Shown here piece after piece: positions 24,074 through 35,468 of a stretch of 64,000 nucleotides of DNA. Below the pieces are notes generated by a model. It saw only the letters and a program-made list of their open reading frames with translations, was not told the origin of the DNA and did not search any database. The DNA is from Stachybotrys elegans. Taxonomy: Eukaryota > Ascomycota > Sordariomycetes > Hypocreales > Stachybotryaceae. Position numbers and translations under genes: made by a program. The DNA lies in assembly GCA_020746835.1 (NCBI GenBank), contig JAGPNK010000014.1, positions 248,001 to 312,000 of the forward strand. Direction: 5' to 3'. Positions within the stretch are counted from its first letter, which is position 1; the number at the start of each line of letters is the position of its first letter.

Positions 24074-25306
24074 CTAGTTCGTCATTCGACGCCCACCTGT
24101 TCCTCCCGGGACAAACTTGATCGTGCGCTCTTCCACTCTGGTGTTATCCACTTGCCAACGACACTCCGAATTGCATGATGTCCAGCTCTCGACGCCGACT
24201 TGGCCGTCCCAGAGAAGTGGTTGCTGGTGGGTGGAATTGTCCCCTGGTTGAAACTCCCAGTGCTTGGCCAAGTCAATGATCCGTCCAAGTTGTGCCGCCT
24301 TCTGTGCAAATGTCTCCAACTCTAGCTTGAAGGCGAAATCATGGGAGAACAAGGGTAAAGCATTTGCTTCGTGGCCGACGACGGACAGTGGCGATGGTGG
24401 TTTCTCTAACCGAAGAGCCTGGCTATGGGCAGCGGCTTCTGCGAGATCTGCCTTTGCATTGCGGGGATCAAAGGTCCACGTCCACCAGTCGCATCTATTC
24501 ATTCGCACAACAAGCTCCCGGATCCCCGTAGTGGACAGGTTTCTATCCACAAACTCTTTCAACCCCGCATCAGCATCTGTCAAGGCGAGATGCTGTACGG
24601 TTTCGTTGGCTTGTTGCCTGGCTCCGTTGATATGACGAATCCAGTTCTCCATGCCACCTCCCTCCAGGCTGATTTGCTGAAACCGCATCTCCACCCGCTG
24701 TACAAGGAGGAGTTGCCACGCTTGGAGGTGAAAGAAGCGCTTGCCTGGCCGAAGGTGAAGCCTTTCGTGCTCACCTGGCCGGCCAAATCGCTTGCGCTTG
24801 GTGTATCTTGGACGGTCATGTGCGGAGCCTTGGTGGATAATCAGGGTAGTAAGCATAGAGGGCAAGGCCCAGGCTTCCAGGTAAATTGACCAACAGGTGC
24901 GTAGTAAGGCTGTGTCAGCGTGCAGTCTACCGGTAAGGCTGGGTCGGAAGATGTGGGCTCCGGGTGGGTATGGTTTGGCTGGGTGACATTCCGTTTGTAG
25001 AACCATGCGATATATGTATTCTCGAATCTCGGGTGAGAGTCTGAAGAGCGGGCTTTGTTCTTGCGAATGGACATGGTGTGTCTGAAGTTTTGCTGCCAGC
25101 GGGAGGGCCTGGGGAGGAAGGTCACCGTTTCGTACGCCCTGAGGTGTCTGGGCCCACGGCCAAGGCCAAACGACTTCCTCCTCCTTCCACATACTGTGCC
25201 GGCTGAAGAGAAGTGTGATGAACAGTTCGGCGGAGACGATATCACCGGGTACAAACAATGTGACGTCAAAAATAAAAATAACGATGCGGATGAGGGGAAC
25301 ATGCAT
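24074..25306 (-). CDS. F-box-like / DUF7730-type fungal protein
   Basis: One long open frame encodes up to 410 residues. The most telling segment is LFRLSPEIREYIYRMVL at about residue 90, the helix pair that opens fungal F-box-like DUF7730 proteins, followed by LLRTCWSIYLEAW and a Trp-rich region (NRCDWWTWTFDPRN) typical of the group. The first ATG at 25306 gives a hydrophobic, unlikely N-terminus; the internal ATG at 25192 or a spliced start further in are alternatives. Such proteins are numerous and fast-evolving in ascomycetes, and no target is known; a role as a substrate adaptor for ubiquitin ligases is only suggested by the F-box resemblance. The C-terminus is intact and ends just 250 bases from the lipase gene, which is convergent. 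Confidence 0.65.
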   Translation of the reverse strand: MHVPLIRIVIFIFDVTLFVPGDIVSAELFITLLFSRHSMWKEEEVVWPWPWAQTPQGVRNGDLPPQALPLAAKLQTHHVHSQEQSPLFRLSPEIREYIYRMVLQTECHPAKPYPPGAHIFRPSLTGRLHADTALLRTCWSIYLEAWALPSMLTTLIIHQGSAHDRPRYTKRKRFGRPGEHERLHLRPGKRFFHLQAWQLLLVQRVEMRFQQISLEGGGMENWIRHINGARQQANETVQHLALTDADAGLKEFVDRNLSTTGIRELVVRMNRCDWWTWTFDPRNAKADLAEAAAHSQALRLEKPPSPLSVVGHEANALPLFSHDFAFKLELETFAQKAAQLGRIIDLAKHWEFQPGDNSTHQQPLLWDGQVGVESWTSCNSECRWQVDNTRVEERTIKFVPGGTGGRRMTN

Positions 25307-26510
25307 TCACTAGAAATATATTATGCATCTAAGCCATCTACACTTCTGTTGCCTCGGAGTGGTGCCTGGCTACCTCTTAGCGCGTCGTAGTTGGCGGGGA
25401 CAGCGAGATTCTGGTCTAACTGCCTAGCGATGCTCCAGCGGAGTTGGAGTTAATTCAGTGGGAGGGCCGCTGTGGATGACGACTTATGTAAAGTTAGTAA
25501 GTTGGGAGGGGTTCGACCCTCCCTAGATCCGAACCACACCCATGAACATCCCGCGATTTGCAGGGCTTATCATATAGTAAAAATATGTTTCTACGTCGGG
25601 AAACGCCATCGAGCAAGTGCTGCGCTTTTGGCCCTAGGTAGACAACGCGCATGGTGCCTCCAAAATGGCCGTCTGCAGTGATGTACTGAGCAACGCCGGG
25701 ATCGTCTCAAGATAATAGGGGTAGACTTACCTTCAACCCTTGGCCAAGCCCTTCAGAGAGCATGTAGTCATAACTTCCATCGGATTTCGACGCAGAGGGG
25801 TTCTTAAGTCGCCTAGAGTGGCGCCATGGACTGCCACCCAGGTGTTGATCGAGTACTCAATATCATATAGGCAGATGGCAGGGCATTTATCCGACAGCAC
25901 ATTGTCAATTCAATGTTTGATTAGCAGGCGTGTGATGTCATCAGGGTTTCCTTCTCTTGCTTGTCGTAGCGCCTTCATCGCAAAGGCTGCCACCAAAGAT
26001 AGTACTGGCAGACAATACTGTCCCTTGGTCTCAGTGTACAGCTTGTCCAGAGACTTCAACTTGTGTTGCACGTCCACTCTGCCTCCCTAGCTGCCCCATG
26101 TCTCGGGCCTTATTTTGAAGTGGCAGGTGATTGGAATTAAAAGGGGACACATGCAACAGGAGACTTCCAGCTGCAATCGGATACTTGGGCACATGTAGGA
26201 GGTGATACAGTACGTCTTCACACTGTTAATTGGCAACTCTCTAACGGATCGCAGACGCTTTCCAGAAGGTCACGGCAGTAAAAGTACAGGATTGGCATAG
26301 GAAAACAATTTACCTCAAGTCGTGCGGCATTGTGCGGTTTGCAGCGTTGGCTCCCTGAATGTTTCTTCGAGTGTCTGGATCTTGGCTGTTTGCCCAGTCG
26401 CGCTGTCTGTTGTGCGTTTTGGTCGGGACGTGTATCTCCGTTGGTATGCTGCCTGTACAGCCGTTGGCAGTTGCAGAACGCTACCTAGTACTTACCAAGG
26501 CGCATTCTAC

Positions 26511-26536
26511 AGAGAGAGAGAGAGAGAGAGAGAGAG
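26511..26536. repeat. GA dinucleotide microsatellite
   Basis: About a dozen tandem GA units lie in the non-coding region upstream of the repeat-bearing segment. It is a simple sequence repeat with no inferred function. Confidence 0.9.
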
Positions 26537-26969
26537 TAAGTAAAAGAAGAGCAAGCATAAGTCTTACAGTGGGGCGGTACTTTGCTTCTCTTCTCCCTCT
26601 CTTCCTCCTTCACCCTCCCTCCTCTTTCTACAAGTCTACTGTTTGCGCTGCTACTAACAAACATTACGGACATTCTATTACCGGTGGTCGTGCTGCCCCC
26701 AGCTTCCATCATACTTGACAACAAGTTTTACATCCGGAACCTTCCATGGGGAAGGCTCGCGCAGAGAAACTTGAGCCGTTTGCTGACATCACCGATCGGA
26801 CTGGATTGCGGTGATGTAGTTTGCTTCCTGCAGAAACTCGCCCGCGGCGAGTGGCTGTCTACCTTCCAGCTCATGTCAATGCTCCGCATCATCGTCCGCA
26901 ACGCGGTTCACTTCGTCATCTGCACCAATAATGGACCGTTTTCGCGGCGTGCTCTACCACTACGACTCA

Positions 26970-27045
26970 CTCTATCGTCAGAGGGGGCCTCCTCGAAGTC
27001 GCTGGTCTGTATCCCACTGGGGCATACGAATGGGAAATCCCACGC
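26970..27045 (-). repeat. Dispersed repeat family 1, copy C
   Basis: About 76 bases carry the family core in the same orientation as copies B and E, for example GGGGGCCTCCTCGAAGTCGC and GGTCTGTATCCCA. The flanks beyond the core differ from copies A and E. Copy D, inverted, begins about 1 kb downstream. Confidence 0.8.
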
Positions 27046-28063
27046 TACAAATCGCTCCAACAGGATAGCCGCGCGAGGGCGTCGACCTTTCTCCGCGTCT
27101 AGGCCCAACACCTCTGTCTCGGTGGCTTTCCCTATACTTGGCAATACATCTACGCCCCGACCAACTCGCAGCCAAATAATTGGGCCTGTGCCTACCTCTG
27201 CCTCTTCTGGCTTCTCGGCACCGTGCGTGTCATGGTCGGTGCCCACGCCTATCGAGCAACTGGCATCCTTTGAGCTACTCCTCCATGACTGGGCGTGGGG
27301 TCAACCAGTGGGTTTACAGTCGTGGAGAGGGGCGAGCAGGATATAATGTGGGAGGCTCGGTGATGGATGGGTACTTGATGCCAACACTATCCTGCGCTAG
27401 ACCCTTGGAAACCCGAATACTATCGCGCATCGGCGGTCCACGGTGAGAGACTCATCTCCCGCATGCAGAGGTCAGGGTTGTCGTCAGACATCATCCTACA
27501 GAAACTGCGCCCAGAGTCTATACGGGTGAGCCTCCCCCTCCCTACCTGTACGGGAGTACTAGATACTGATACCTTGCTAGGGCTCGACGGATACAGAAAC
27601 CTGCCAGCTTCACCCGAGGATCAATTACCTACCACGATGACTGATCCTTCCTCGCCCACGATTCGATACCAACATAGACGAGAGGCTAGACGGGCTAGAC
27701 GAGCCGTGAGAGGCCTTGACAAGGCCCAGAGACGAATGCGCAAATACGCTGCACGTGGGACGTCCATACACCCATCACGAAGCCACAAGCAAACGGATTC
27801 CCGCCAAGTCATTGAGATATCGAGCAACGAGGAGTCAGCGTAGGCCAATTTCACCCAGCGGAACAGCACCATTCCATCTTGGAAACCACACGCTGCCGTT
27901 CCTCTTCGATCGTTTCTTATATCTCTTTTGCGGAAGCGACAGGCATAAAGAAGGGCTGGTGGGATTGCATCGTATAGGAGGACTACGAGATGAGGAGCTC
28001 CCAATCTCAACAAGATCTCAGGACCTTATTGGATCATGCCGTTTCTAGCATTCCATGCCCAGT

Positions 28064-28130
28064 TGTGGGATTTCCTGTTCGTGTCCCAATGGGATACAGA
28101 CCAGCGACTTCGAGGAGGCCCACTCTCCCA
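28064..28130 (+). repeat. Dispersed repeat family 1, copy D
   Basis: About 67 bases match the core of copy A in the same orientation (GTGGGATTTCC, then GGGATACAGACCAGCGACTTC). Relative to copies A and E, bases are missing just before the ATGGGATACAG core, which shifts the coding-like frame. Together with copy C it forms an inverted pair around about 1 kb of sequence. Confidence 0.8.
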
Positions 28131-28608
28131 AGCAGCAATGCAGACATTGAGAGTACCAGGTCCACAAAGATTGTATTATGTTGTAGGCTCTAAATATCTT
28201 GGTTCAATCCGCTGCGGCTACTACCTTTTGGTCACTGCTCTTTGTTCGGATACTGGAGAGTAAACGGTTTGTCGCTTCCGTGCCCAAGCAACTGGTCGAC
28301 TGCCGAAGTCTCAGATCAGCAGACTGTTCACCAGCAAGTAAAGCACGTTATCCTCAATATTGTGGGCTCTCACGAACTGCTAATAATGGGGGAAAATTAT
28401 GCACTCCAGAAACTGATCGACTGAGACTATTGCCCGATACGCAGAGTTTTGAGTCACCAACTCTGTTGGTTACCAAGCACGACGACCCCTTGCTTTTTAG
28501 GCATCCACATAGATCCGACTGATCTTGCCCCTCTTGAACAGTCATATCTATTCTCCGTCAACATCAGGACAGTTGCCTCTGCGATAGTCACTGCCCATTT
28601 CAGCCAAT

Positions 28609-30452
28609 ATGACCGACGATATGACTGCCGGCCACCCCATCCTGCCGAAGCATGGACAGCGAAATGTGCTGATCACCAGCGCTCTGCCGTACGTGAATAA
28701 CGTACCCCACCTAGGCAACATTATCGGATCGGTGCTTTCTGCGGATGTTTTTGCCAGGTATTGCAGAGGGCGTGGCGTCAATACTCTCTTTGTCGGAGGT
28801 GAGCTGAGGTGCAACATGCCCTTAATGTATTTTGGCAATCTCTAACTTGCAATCCATCACCAGGAACCGATGAATATGGGACCACCACGGAAGCTCGGGC
28901 CTTGGTTGAGAAATGTACGCCACAGGCGCTCTGTGACAAGTACCACTCTATCCATGCCGAGATTTACAAATGGTTCAACATAAGCTTCGACATCTTTGGA
29001 CGGACCACCACAGAGCTTCAGACAACAATCACTCAAGAAATATTCCTAAAGTTGAACCAAAACGGCTTCCTAAAGGAGCGGGGAACCACGCAGCTATTCT
29101 GCGAGAAACACAAGTCATTCCTTGCAGACCGCTTTGTTGAGGGAGAATGTCCCAAGTGTGCCTATCCGGATGCTCGTGGCGATCAATGCGATCTTTGTGG
29201 CCATCTTCTGGATACTCTTCAGCTCAAGAAGCCTCGTTGCAAGGTTGATGGCTCAGCCCCAGTCACCAGAGAGACAAATCACATCTTTCTGGAGTTAGAT
29301 AAGCTGCAACCCGAGGTCGATGCGTTTGTGCAAGAGTCTAGTGCCATTGGACAATGGTCAAACATCGGCAAGGCGATCACCCAATCTTGGCTCAAGGAAG
29401 GCTTGGAACCCCGAAGCATCACCAGAGACATGAAGTGGGGAACAAAGGTGCCTCTACCTGGCTACGAGGAAAAGGTGATCTACCCGTGGTTTGATGCATG
29501 CATCGGTTATGTCTCCATCACCGCATCCTATACAGATCAATGGGAGAAATGGTGGCGCAACCCAGAGCATGTCAAGCTATACCAATATCTCGGAAAGGAC
29601 AACGTCGTTTTCCATTCTGTCATCTTCCCAGCCACACAGATTGGTACGCGCGATGCCTGGACAAAGGTTCACCATCTCTCTGCAACCGAATTCCTAATGT
29701 ATGAAGGTGTGAAGTTCTCGAAATCTCGAGGCATTGGTGTCTTTGGAGATTCTGCTCAAGAAACGGGTGTTGCCTCAGATGTCTGGCGGTGTTTTCTTCT
29801 CTCGGCACGCCCAGAAACTGGCGATACTGAATTCACGTGGGACGCGTTTATAAGCTACAACAACAATCTGTTGCTCAAAAATCTCGGGAACTTTGTTAGT
29901 CGAGTTGTGAAATTTGTCAACTCCCACAACTATGACAGCATAGTGCCGGATTGGACGGAATATCATGAGCCCTCCTTTGACTCATTCAAAGAGGACATTA
30001 CGATACAACTTACACAATACATCCAGGAGCTTGATTCACAGAGACTGCGGGCTGGGATATCCACAGTTCTCTCCATCTCTCAGCAAGGCAATGGCTTCCT
30101 TCAATCGAACAAACTTGATAACAACCTTTTCAAGAACGAACCCAAGAAATGCGCAGCTGTTATTGGCATTGCTATCAATCTTGTTCACTTACTTGCTGCT
30201 CTCATTGCGCCATACATGCCTGACACAGCGAAGTCGATCAACCGACAAGTCTGCATCGAACCACTGCGCATCCCTGATCAGTGGATTGCAGATTCTATCA
30301 AGCCGAATCATCGGATTGGTAAGGCAGAACATCTGTTTCGACCAATTAAGATGGAACGGGCACAGGAGTGGCGTCGGGCTTTTGGGAGTGAGAATATTCA
30401 CAAGTTCAAGGAAGAGGAGGCTGCGAAGAAGGCAAAAAGGGCGCAATTTTGA
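28609..30452 (+). CDS. Methionyl-tRNA synthetase, cytosolic type, compact form
   Basis: Exon 1 (28609-28798) and exon 2 (28864-30452) give 592 residues. The class I signature HLGN is at residue 34 in the context [11 protein letters not shown], and the second signature is KFSKS at 347-351. A zinc-binding insertion with CPKC and CDLC lies at about 159-175, and the anticodon-binding helical domain follows ([15 protein letters not shown]). The enzyme charges initiator and elongator tRNA-Met. The protein starts almost directly at the catalytic core, without the N-terminal GST-like extension of yeast MetRS, and ends with a short Lys-rich tail. It sits immediately after a repeat-rich stretch and apart from other housekeeping genes, so it may be a second copy; whether another exists in the genome cannot be told from this window. 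Confidence 0.93.
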
Positions 30453-30977
30453 AGGCCGCTGCTCAGGCTGCCAACACCTAGCTCAAAGGATGAAAGGAGG
30501 TCGGGACCACACAAGTGGTGAGACACATGAAGTAGCCTCCCTGAATGTACGTTTGCAAGACTGGCAACTCTCATAGTATTATATTGAAGCTTCAGTAACC
30601 TTAGGTCATCAGACCTCACAGGTATACAAGTACTGACAGCATATGTAAAAGGAGTCTTAAGCTAATGGTATTTAGAAGCTAGGCCACTTGACACTAGCTC
30701 TAACTAGAGTGAGAGTGGTAAAATCAAGACAGTCGAAGAAGCCCCTTTCCCAAAGTCATGGCGCGCGAGGATACATAAGCGCCTACATTCCAGGACTTGG
30801 TTGTAAAGTCATAATTCATCACTCAAGACAGTTGCACGATCAATCCCCCTGTACCTAATATTTTGGCTGGCTAGCATGGAATTGCCGATTAACGAGAGCC
30901 CAGTACACATGATGTTAGCCGTAAGTTCCAGAAGGCTCTTAGAACAATCTGGAAGTAGAGAGACGTTGTAGGAGTAA
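30453..30977. other. Intergenic region between convergent genes
   Basis: This is AT-rich spacer between the convergent 3' ends of the methionyl-tRNA synthetase gene and the minus-strand gene. No gene, repeat or RNA was recognised. Confidence 0.5.
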
Positions 30978-31928
30978 TCACGTATGTGGATCCTCCTCCA
31001 AGTACTCTATGTTGACTCCGACGTTTCTGTCGTGGAGAAGAGCGACTTCATCCTCGAGCTCTTTTGATCTAGGCATCTTCATTGGCTTCCAGCTTTTCCT
31101 GAGAACTTCTTTCCTTCCGACGGCAAAAGTAATGGCGTGCCCTTTGGAAATCTCGACTACTGTGCCAGGGTCTCGAATCATGCTGTGGCCCAGATTAGTC
31201 TTTTGTTATGCTCGCCAGGGTGGAACGTACAAGCCGCCCTCTTCAAATGTGGCTTCCATGGGCGCAATGTCGGGAATTCTGCGCAAGGCCGCTCGAGGTA
31301 CTAGCCAGAGATTGTTCTCGCCCTCCATGTGCGGCAGTGGCTTCACATGGGAGCCCTTCCAACACGTCACTCTGGATCCTTTTGTCAACAGGTGGATAAT
31401 GAGGCAATCAACGTCGGAAGCAGAACGAGTCTTTCGGAAATTGTAGTCGCCGGCACGCGCACCAAAGGTTTTGTACAGTCCCAGACCAAACCACTCAAAA
31501 AATGTATCGAGGGCCCGTTTGATAGGCTACAGATGTTAGGTCTCACTCTAAAGGGCAAGCAGAAATGACTCTGCTCACTGGGTAATCGGCGACATTGACC
31601 CTGAAAAACCCCAGGCCCTCCGCTGACGCAAATGGCGTGGGATCATCATTCATCTGCTGCGCGTGTTGACCTATCTGGGCATCGTCCTTGAGATAAAAAC
31701 CGTCGGCCAATACTTCCTCATGAATAGAGCTCACTGGATGCTCTGCCGGTTCCATTGAAGTTGTCTGAGACGGGTACATACAAAGGAATATGGCAGGAAC
31801 GATAAGAACAGTTTGATGGCCCTCTTGATTCGGGATTTCCCCTCAGTTAACTGCATGGACCGGATAAAAGCCGGATCTACATTACTGTCGTCATATGCAG
31901 CCATTTGTGAGACATCACTGGCCCCCAT
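30978..31928 (-). CDS. Conserved fungal protein of unknown function (5' end uncertain)
   Basis: Four coding segments read coherently on the minus strand: 31782-31928 (possibly extending to 31982 or further), 31579-31740, 31231-31526 and 30978-31182. Introns are 41, 52 and 48 bases; the first is very short. The protein is about 269 residues from the ATG at 31928. Readable stretches include FEWFGLGLYKTFGARAGDY, RVTCWKGSHVKPLPH and MPRSKELEDEVALL. I do not recognise a named domain; there is no heme-binding cysteine motif, so it is not a P450. A perfect TACTAAC branch site just upstream of 31982 suggests one more intron and a 5' exon, perhaps near 32090-32170 (peptide VGIHPALRYLVKG), but I could not find a junction that keeps frame. 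The gene is either misassembled in my model or slightly damaged at its 5' end. Confidence 0.55.
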
Positions 31929-31982
31929 GCGGGCTCGATGTGCAAGGTTCGCTGTTCTCCGCAGGACAAGATAGGGAGTCAA

Positions 31983-33175
31983 TGTTACAATAATCCTTGT
32001 TCGTTAGTACCTTGTATGCTATAGTAAAATTTAGGAGGTGAGGGTGTACTCAAATGATCTAGCCAATTAAGAATACCATAGTTATCTTACATACAGCACC
32101 CTTGACCAGATACCTCAACGCAGGGTGTATGCCAACAAAAGCTTCCCTTTCGGGCCGAACGGCACTGGTAGTATTACCATACCGCCAAAGAGAAAGACAG
32201 AAAAGAGTATGCTGATGACAGACGATGTAATAAAGAAATGCTTTGAGGAGAGATGAAACATCTGCTACGAAGGCGGGTGCCCTATTTGTATACACGATGA
32301 TGGAAAAAGGTATGTAGTTCGAGGTTTAAGAAATAGTAGAGACACATCAAGATATGGGCGGTGCCTCTATTTATACATCTGGTCGGCTTAGAGTTCCGCA
32401 TTCCAATAGACCGCAATGAGACTAATATGGAGGTGGTTGGGAGAAAGGAAGGGCATAGATGATGTGCAAGGGGCAAGGACGATTTGATGGATAGATGCTC
32501 CCCGGCTAGGGTATTAGAGATCGTTCAATCACTTCTCATGATGCTTGTCAAAGACAAGGATACGACACAAGCAGAGAATGCGCTCCATCACATAGACATC
32601 AGGCAAAGGACCATTTCACGCCGGCTTACTCTCATACATCACTGTAGTCTATTTTTGGGTTCAATTACACGTGTTCTTGATCCATGGCCCATGGCGCGGG
32701 AGGAATATCAAGGCAGCTGTGATCGGCGGGACTTTTTGGTTGGGGGCGTTGTTGCGCGGCCGATCTTGGCCTTGGCTTGGGGGCAGACACGACACAACCT
32801 CTGTTCTCCCACCCTTATTGGTTATCAATATTTGAATGGACGAGGGAAATACGAGTACGTGCGCTGTTTCCACCATTCTCACACCATCTGTTAGCCTTTA
32901 CTCGTTGATTGCAGTTTGATGCGCCTAGTCAGGACAAAGCCTCATCCCAGGCGTAAATACCCGCCTGTAAATGTAGTGTAGCATTGACGTCGTTTTCGGC
33001 AGAAGATTGACGTTTACTTAGCCCCCAACTTCTTGGTCTAGCGGAAGCGGTCCCTAGACGGCGGCATGCCCCCAGTCAGATAACTAACGCTGACATGAAG
33101 TCGTCGTCTCCTTAGATCCTCCATCCCCCCTTTCCTATGGTTACTTGTCAATAGAGTGTCTTGTTAGACGGCATC
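31983..33175. other. Intergenic region, 1.2 kb
   Basis: The stretch may include an unplaced 5' exon of the minus-strand gene (around 32090-32170) and the promoter of the plus-strand membrane-protein gene. No other feature was recognised. Confidence 0.4.
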
Positions 33176-34658
33176 ATGGCTGAATGGACGCCGCCTCTCA
33201 ATCCCACTTCCATTGGCGAACTGTTCCCTCCAGGCACAGATCTATGCCTTACACCGTTATCACGGCCACCTGCTGGCCAGGACAGCAACTTCAATGACCG
33301 GGGTCTGAAGAATCTGGCCATCGCCGTGGCCATTACCGTGATGGCTATCATGCCCTTCCTCACTTGTGTTCGAGTTTGGGGGCACATACCCAAGCTGCCC
33401 ATGAGTGACAGTAAGGTTCCGCTCCCCAGACAACCATCTCAGTGCTGATGGAAGGAATAGTATTTGTCCTGACGGCGACACTCTTCATAATTGCCGAGGC
33501 AGGCTTGCTGATTTCATGCATGTCTAATCTGTTGTCCCGTACTGGGCTGTGCACGGTTTTCTAATGGTACTGCCCAGATTCTCGATATTTTCGGCACGCG
33601 TGGAATTTCCCTGTCTGCCAGATTTCGAGGGAGTACGTGTTGGTGGGTTCGCGGTCCCAGTTCTTTTGCTCTATCTGATTTCACTGACAGGCGGACTAGC
33701 TGGTATACCTTGGAGACCTCATTTACTGTTTCGCAAACTATTTTGCAAAGACGGCCACATTGATGCTCCTACATCAGCTTTTCACAGTCTCGACCGTCAC
33801 TCGCAGGGCCATCAGAGCGGGCATGGTGTTCGCCTTTGCTTTTTACGCAACAGGAATTGCCATGTCATCGTACTGCTACCTACCTCATCCCGGTCAAACA
33901 TGGGACCAGGTGATACTTCGGATGATGGGTAACCGTATGATTCGTGGGTGGGCAGTTGCACAGGCTTCTGTGAATATCGCATTCGACTTGTACCTCCTTA
34001 TTTTGCCTTTACCCATCATCTATAAGCTCAATTTGCCATGGAAGGGCAAGTTGAAGATCACGTCTGTTTTTCTCATCGCTGCTTTGTAAGTATCCCTAAT
34101 TTCTCTATCACGTATGGGCTCATAACTCATGCTCTCTGCCTTAGGGGCGTCGCAGCCAGCGTTATATCCCTAGTCTTTCGAATCGAGTCGCTCCTGGAGC
34201 CGAATCGAATTCCCGCGATGTTTATTGGCGTCATGATGCTTTGCAAGTACGTGTTCCTGTCCTACATTGGATGGTTTATTTTGGCGTGGATTCGGGTGGG
34301 ACTAATAACTTCCAGCCTCTTTGAGATGGCCGCGGCTGTCGTCATCTGCACGACACCTGCCTTTGCGCAATTCATACGTATTAATGTGATAGGATCCAGG
34401 TTGGTTCGATCTCTTCGGTCCATGCGGACGGCCGGCGACAGCGGGGGTGGCTCGACTTTGGGTGCCGAACTCCAGCAATACCCAAATCGACTCAGGCCAA
34501 AGAAAGAGACCATGAAGGTGGAGAGGCAAGGCTGGATGGGGGATTACGACGACGGGGAGGCGAGTGACAGATGTTTGGTAAATGGTGATTCAAGTGTAAA
34601 TGTCGGCTTAGAGGTGGCTGAACAGGTGGTCATCCGAGAGGAACGCATCCGTATTTAA
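33176..34658 (+). CDS. Rhodopsin-domain (PTH11-related) membrane protein, second copy type
   Basis: The first exon is 33176-33410 (MAEWTPPLN to the donor GTAAGG), the second begins at 33461 (FVLTATLFIIAEAGLL), and later exons are 33700-34085, 34145-34246 and 34316-34658. The middle part, 33520-33700, has one or two junctions I could not fix. Family marks are present: YFAKTATLMLLHQLF, WAVAQASVNIAFDLYLLILPLPIIY, the GVAASVISLVFRIESLL helix and EMAAAVVICTTPAFAQ. The tail of about 90 residues is polar. The intron 34247-34315 is 69 bases and could also be read through in frame, giving 23 extra residues. Predicted as a plasma-membrane seven-helix protein. It is not closely similar in sequence to the one at 14496-15985, so it is not a recent duplicate. 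Confidence 0.75.
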
Positions 34659-35468
34659 AGGAAACATTGACAGTGGCTTAAATGCTAGGTCTTATAAGTG
34701 CAGTCTGTCTGCTGCAGCGAGCTGTGGTTGTAACTTGGACAAGCAAAGCACGCCAAACACATCTTTCGTTGCCAGCCAAGCCAGCCTGTGTATCTATCTT
34801 TGCTTGGAACCCAGCGTTAGAAGAAAGAAGAACTGAAGGGGAAGAAAACTCCGGGTTTGTTTTCTTTTCGCCCAATTTATTAGTTAGCCTCCATACGTCA
34901 GTTTGACGATAATCTCTTTGGCTTGATCTGTGGTTTGTAAGTGCTAAAGCCACATCTGGTTTCGCCTTCGGCTCTTCCATTTATCCACGGAACCTTTCTT
35001 CCCATCACAATTTGCCGTTATTGCGGCTGGCTTGTGCTTGTCGTAGGGTAGCCGACATTCGCATCGCATAACCCAGGCAACGAAAGACGTGATTCCGTCT
35101 CCACTCGGTAGATCGTTTTTAATGATGTGGCTTTGATTAGCTTCGCATCGCTGTGGGCTTCCCGTCCCTTCCCACTAGCACCCGAGATGATGTCAGCCCC
35201 ACTTCCCCATTACAGCAAGGGGATTCGGGTTTGGGTATCCACCGTCGGAAAGAGCTGGCTCTGATTCGCCCGTGATGCGATGACAGTGCCCTGAAGGCAA
35301 GCCGCTAGCATGCACCTACAGTGAGACTTAGCAGCCTGTGGCCATGGCAGGTGAAGGCATGTTCGTGTCCGTCGTCTTCCATAAAGCACAGGAATTCCTT
35401 CTTTCACCACAGTCTGTCATCTCTTCACCATCGTCTCCTGAATCAATCTCGCAACACCCTCCGTCAAT
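34659..35468. other. Intergenic region, 0.8 kb
   Basis: Spacer and promoter of the FAD oxidoreductase gene. Only short frames without recognisable motifs are present. Confidence 0.5.

Larger units (their letters stand above)
25307..28608. other. Repeat-bearing gene-poor region, 3.3 kb
   Basis: The stretch holds a GA microsatellite (26511-26536) and two family 1 repeat copies in inverted orientation (26970-27045 and 28064-28130). Between the two copies a frame at 27463-27843 encodes a basic peptide rich in Arg followed by an acidic VIEISSNEES end, which could be a remnant of a mobile-element or chromatin protein. No intact gene was found. Confidence 0.5.

Noticed and set aside
25500..25540. 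T-arm-like GGTTCGACC hairpin suggesting a tRNA
   Set aside because: The stem pairs poorly, and no matching acceptor, D or anticodon arms were found in the preceding 70 bases.
30978..31982. Cytochrome P450 interpretation of the minus-strand gene
   Set aside because: No FxxGxRxCxG heme-binding motif or ExxR helix could be found in any frame.
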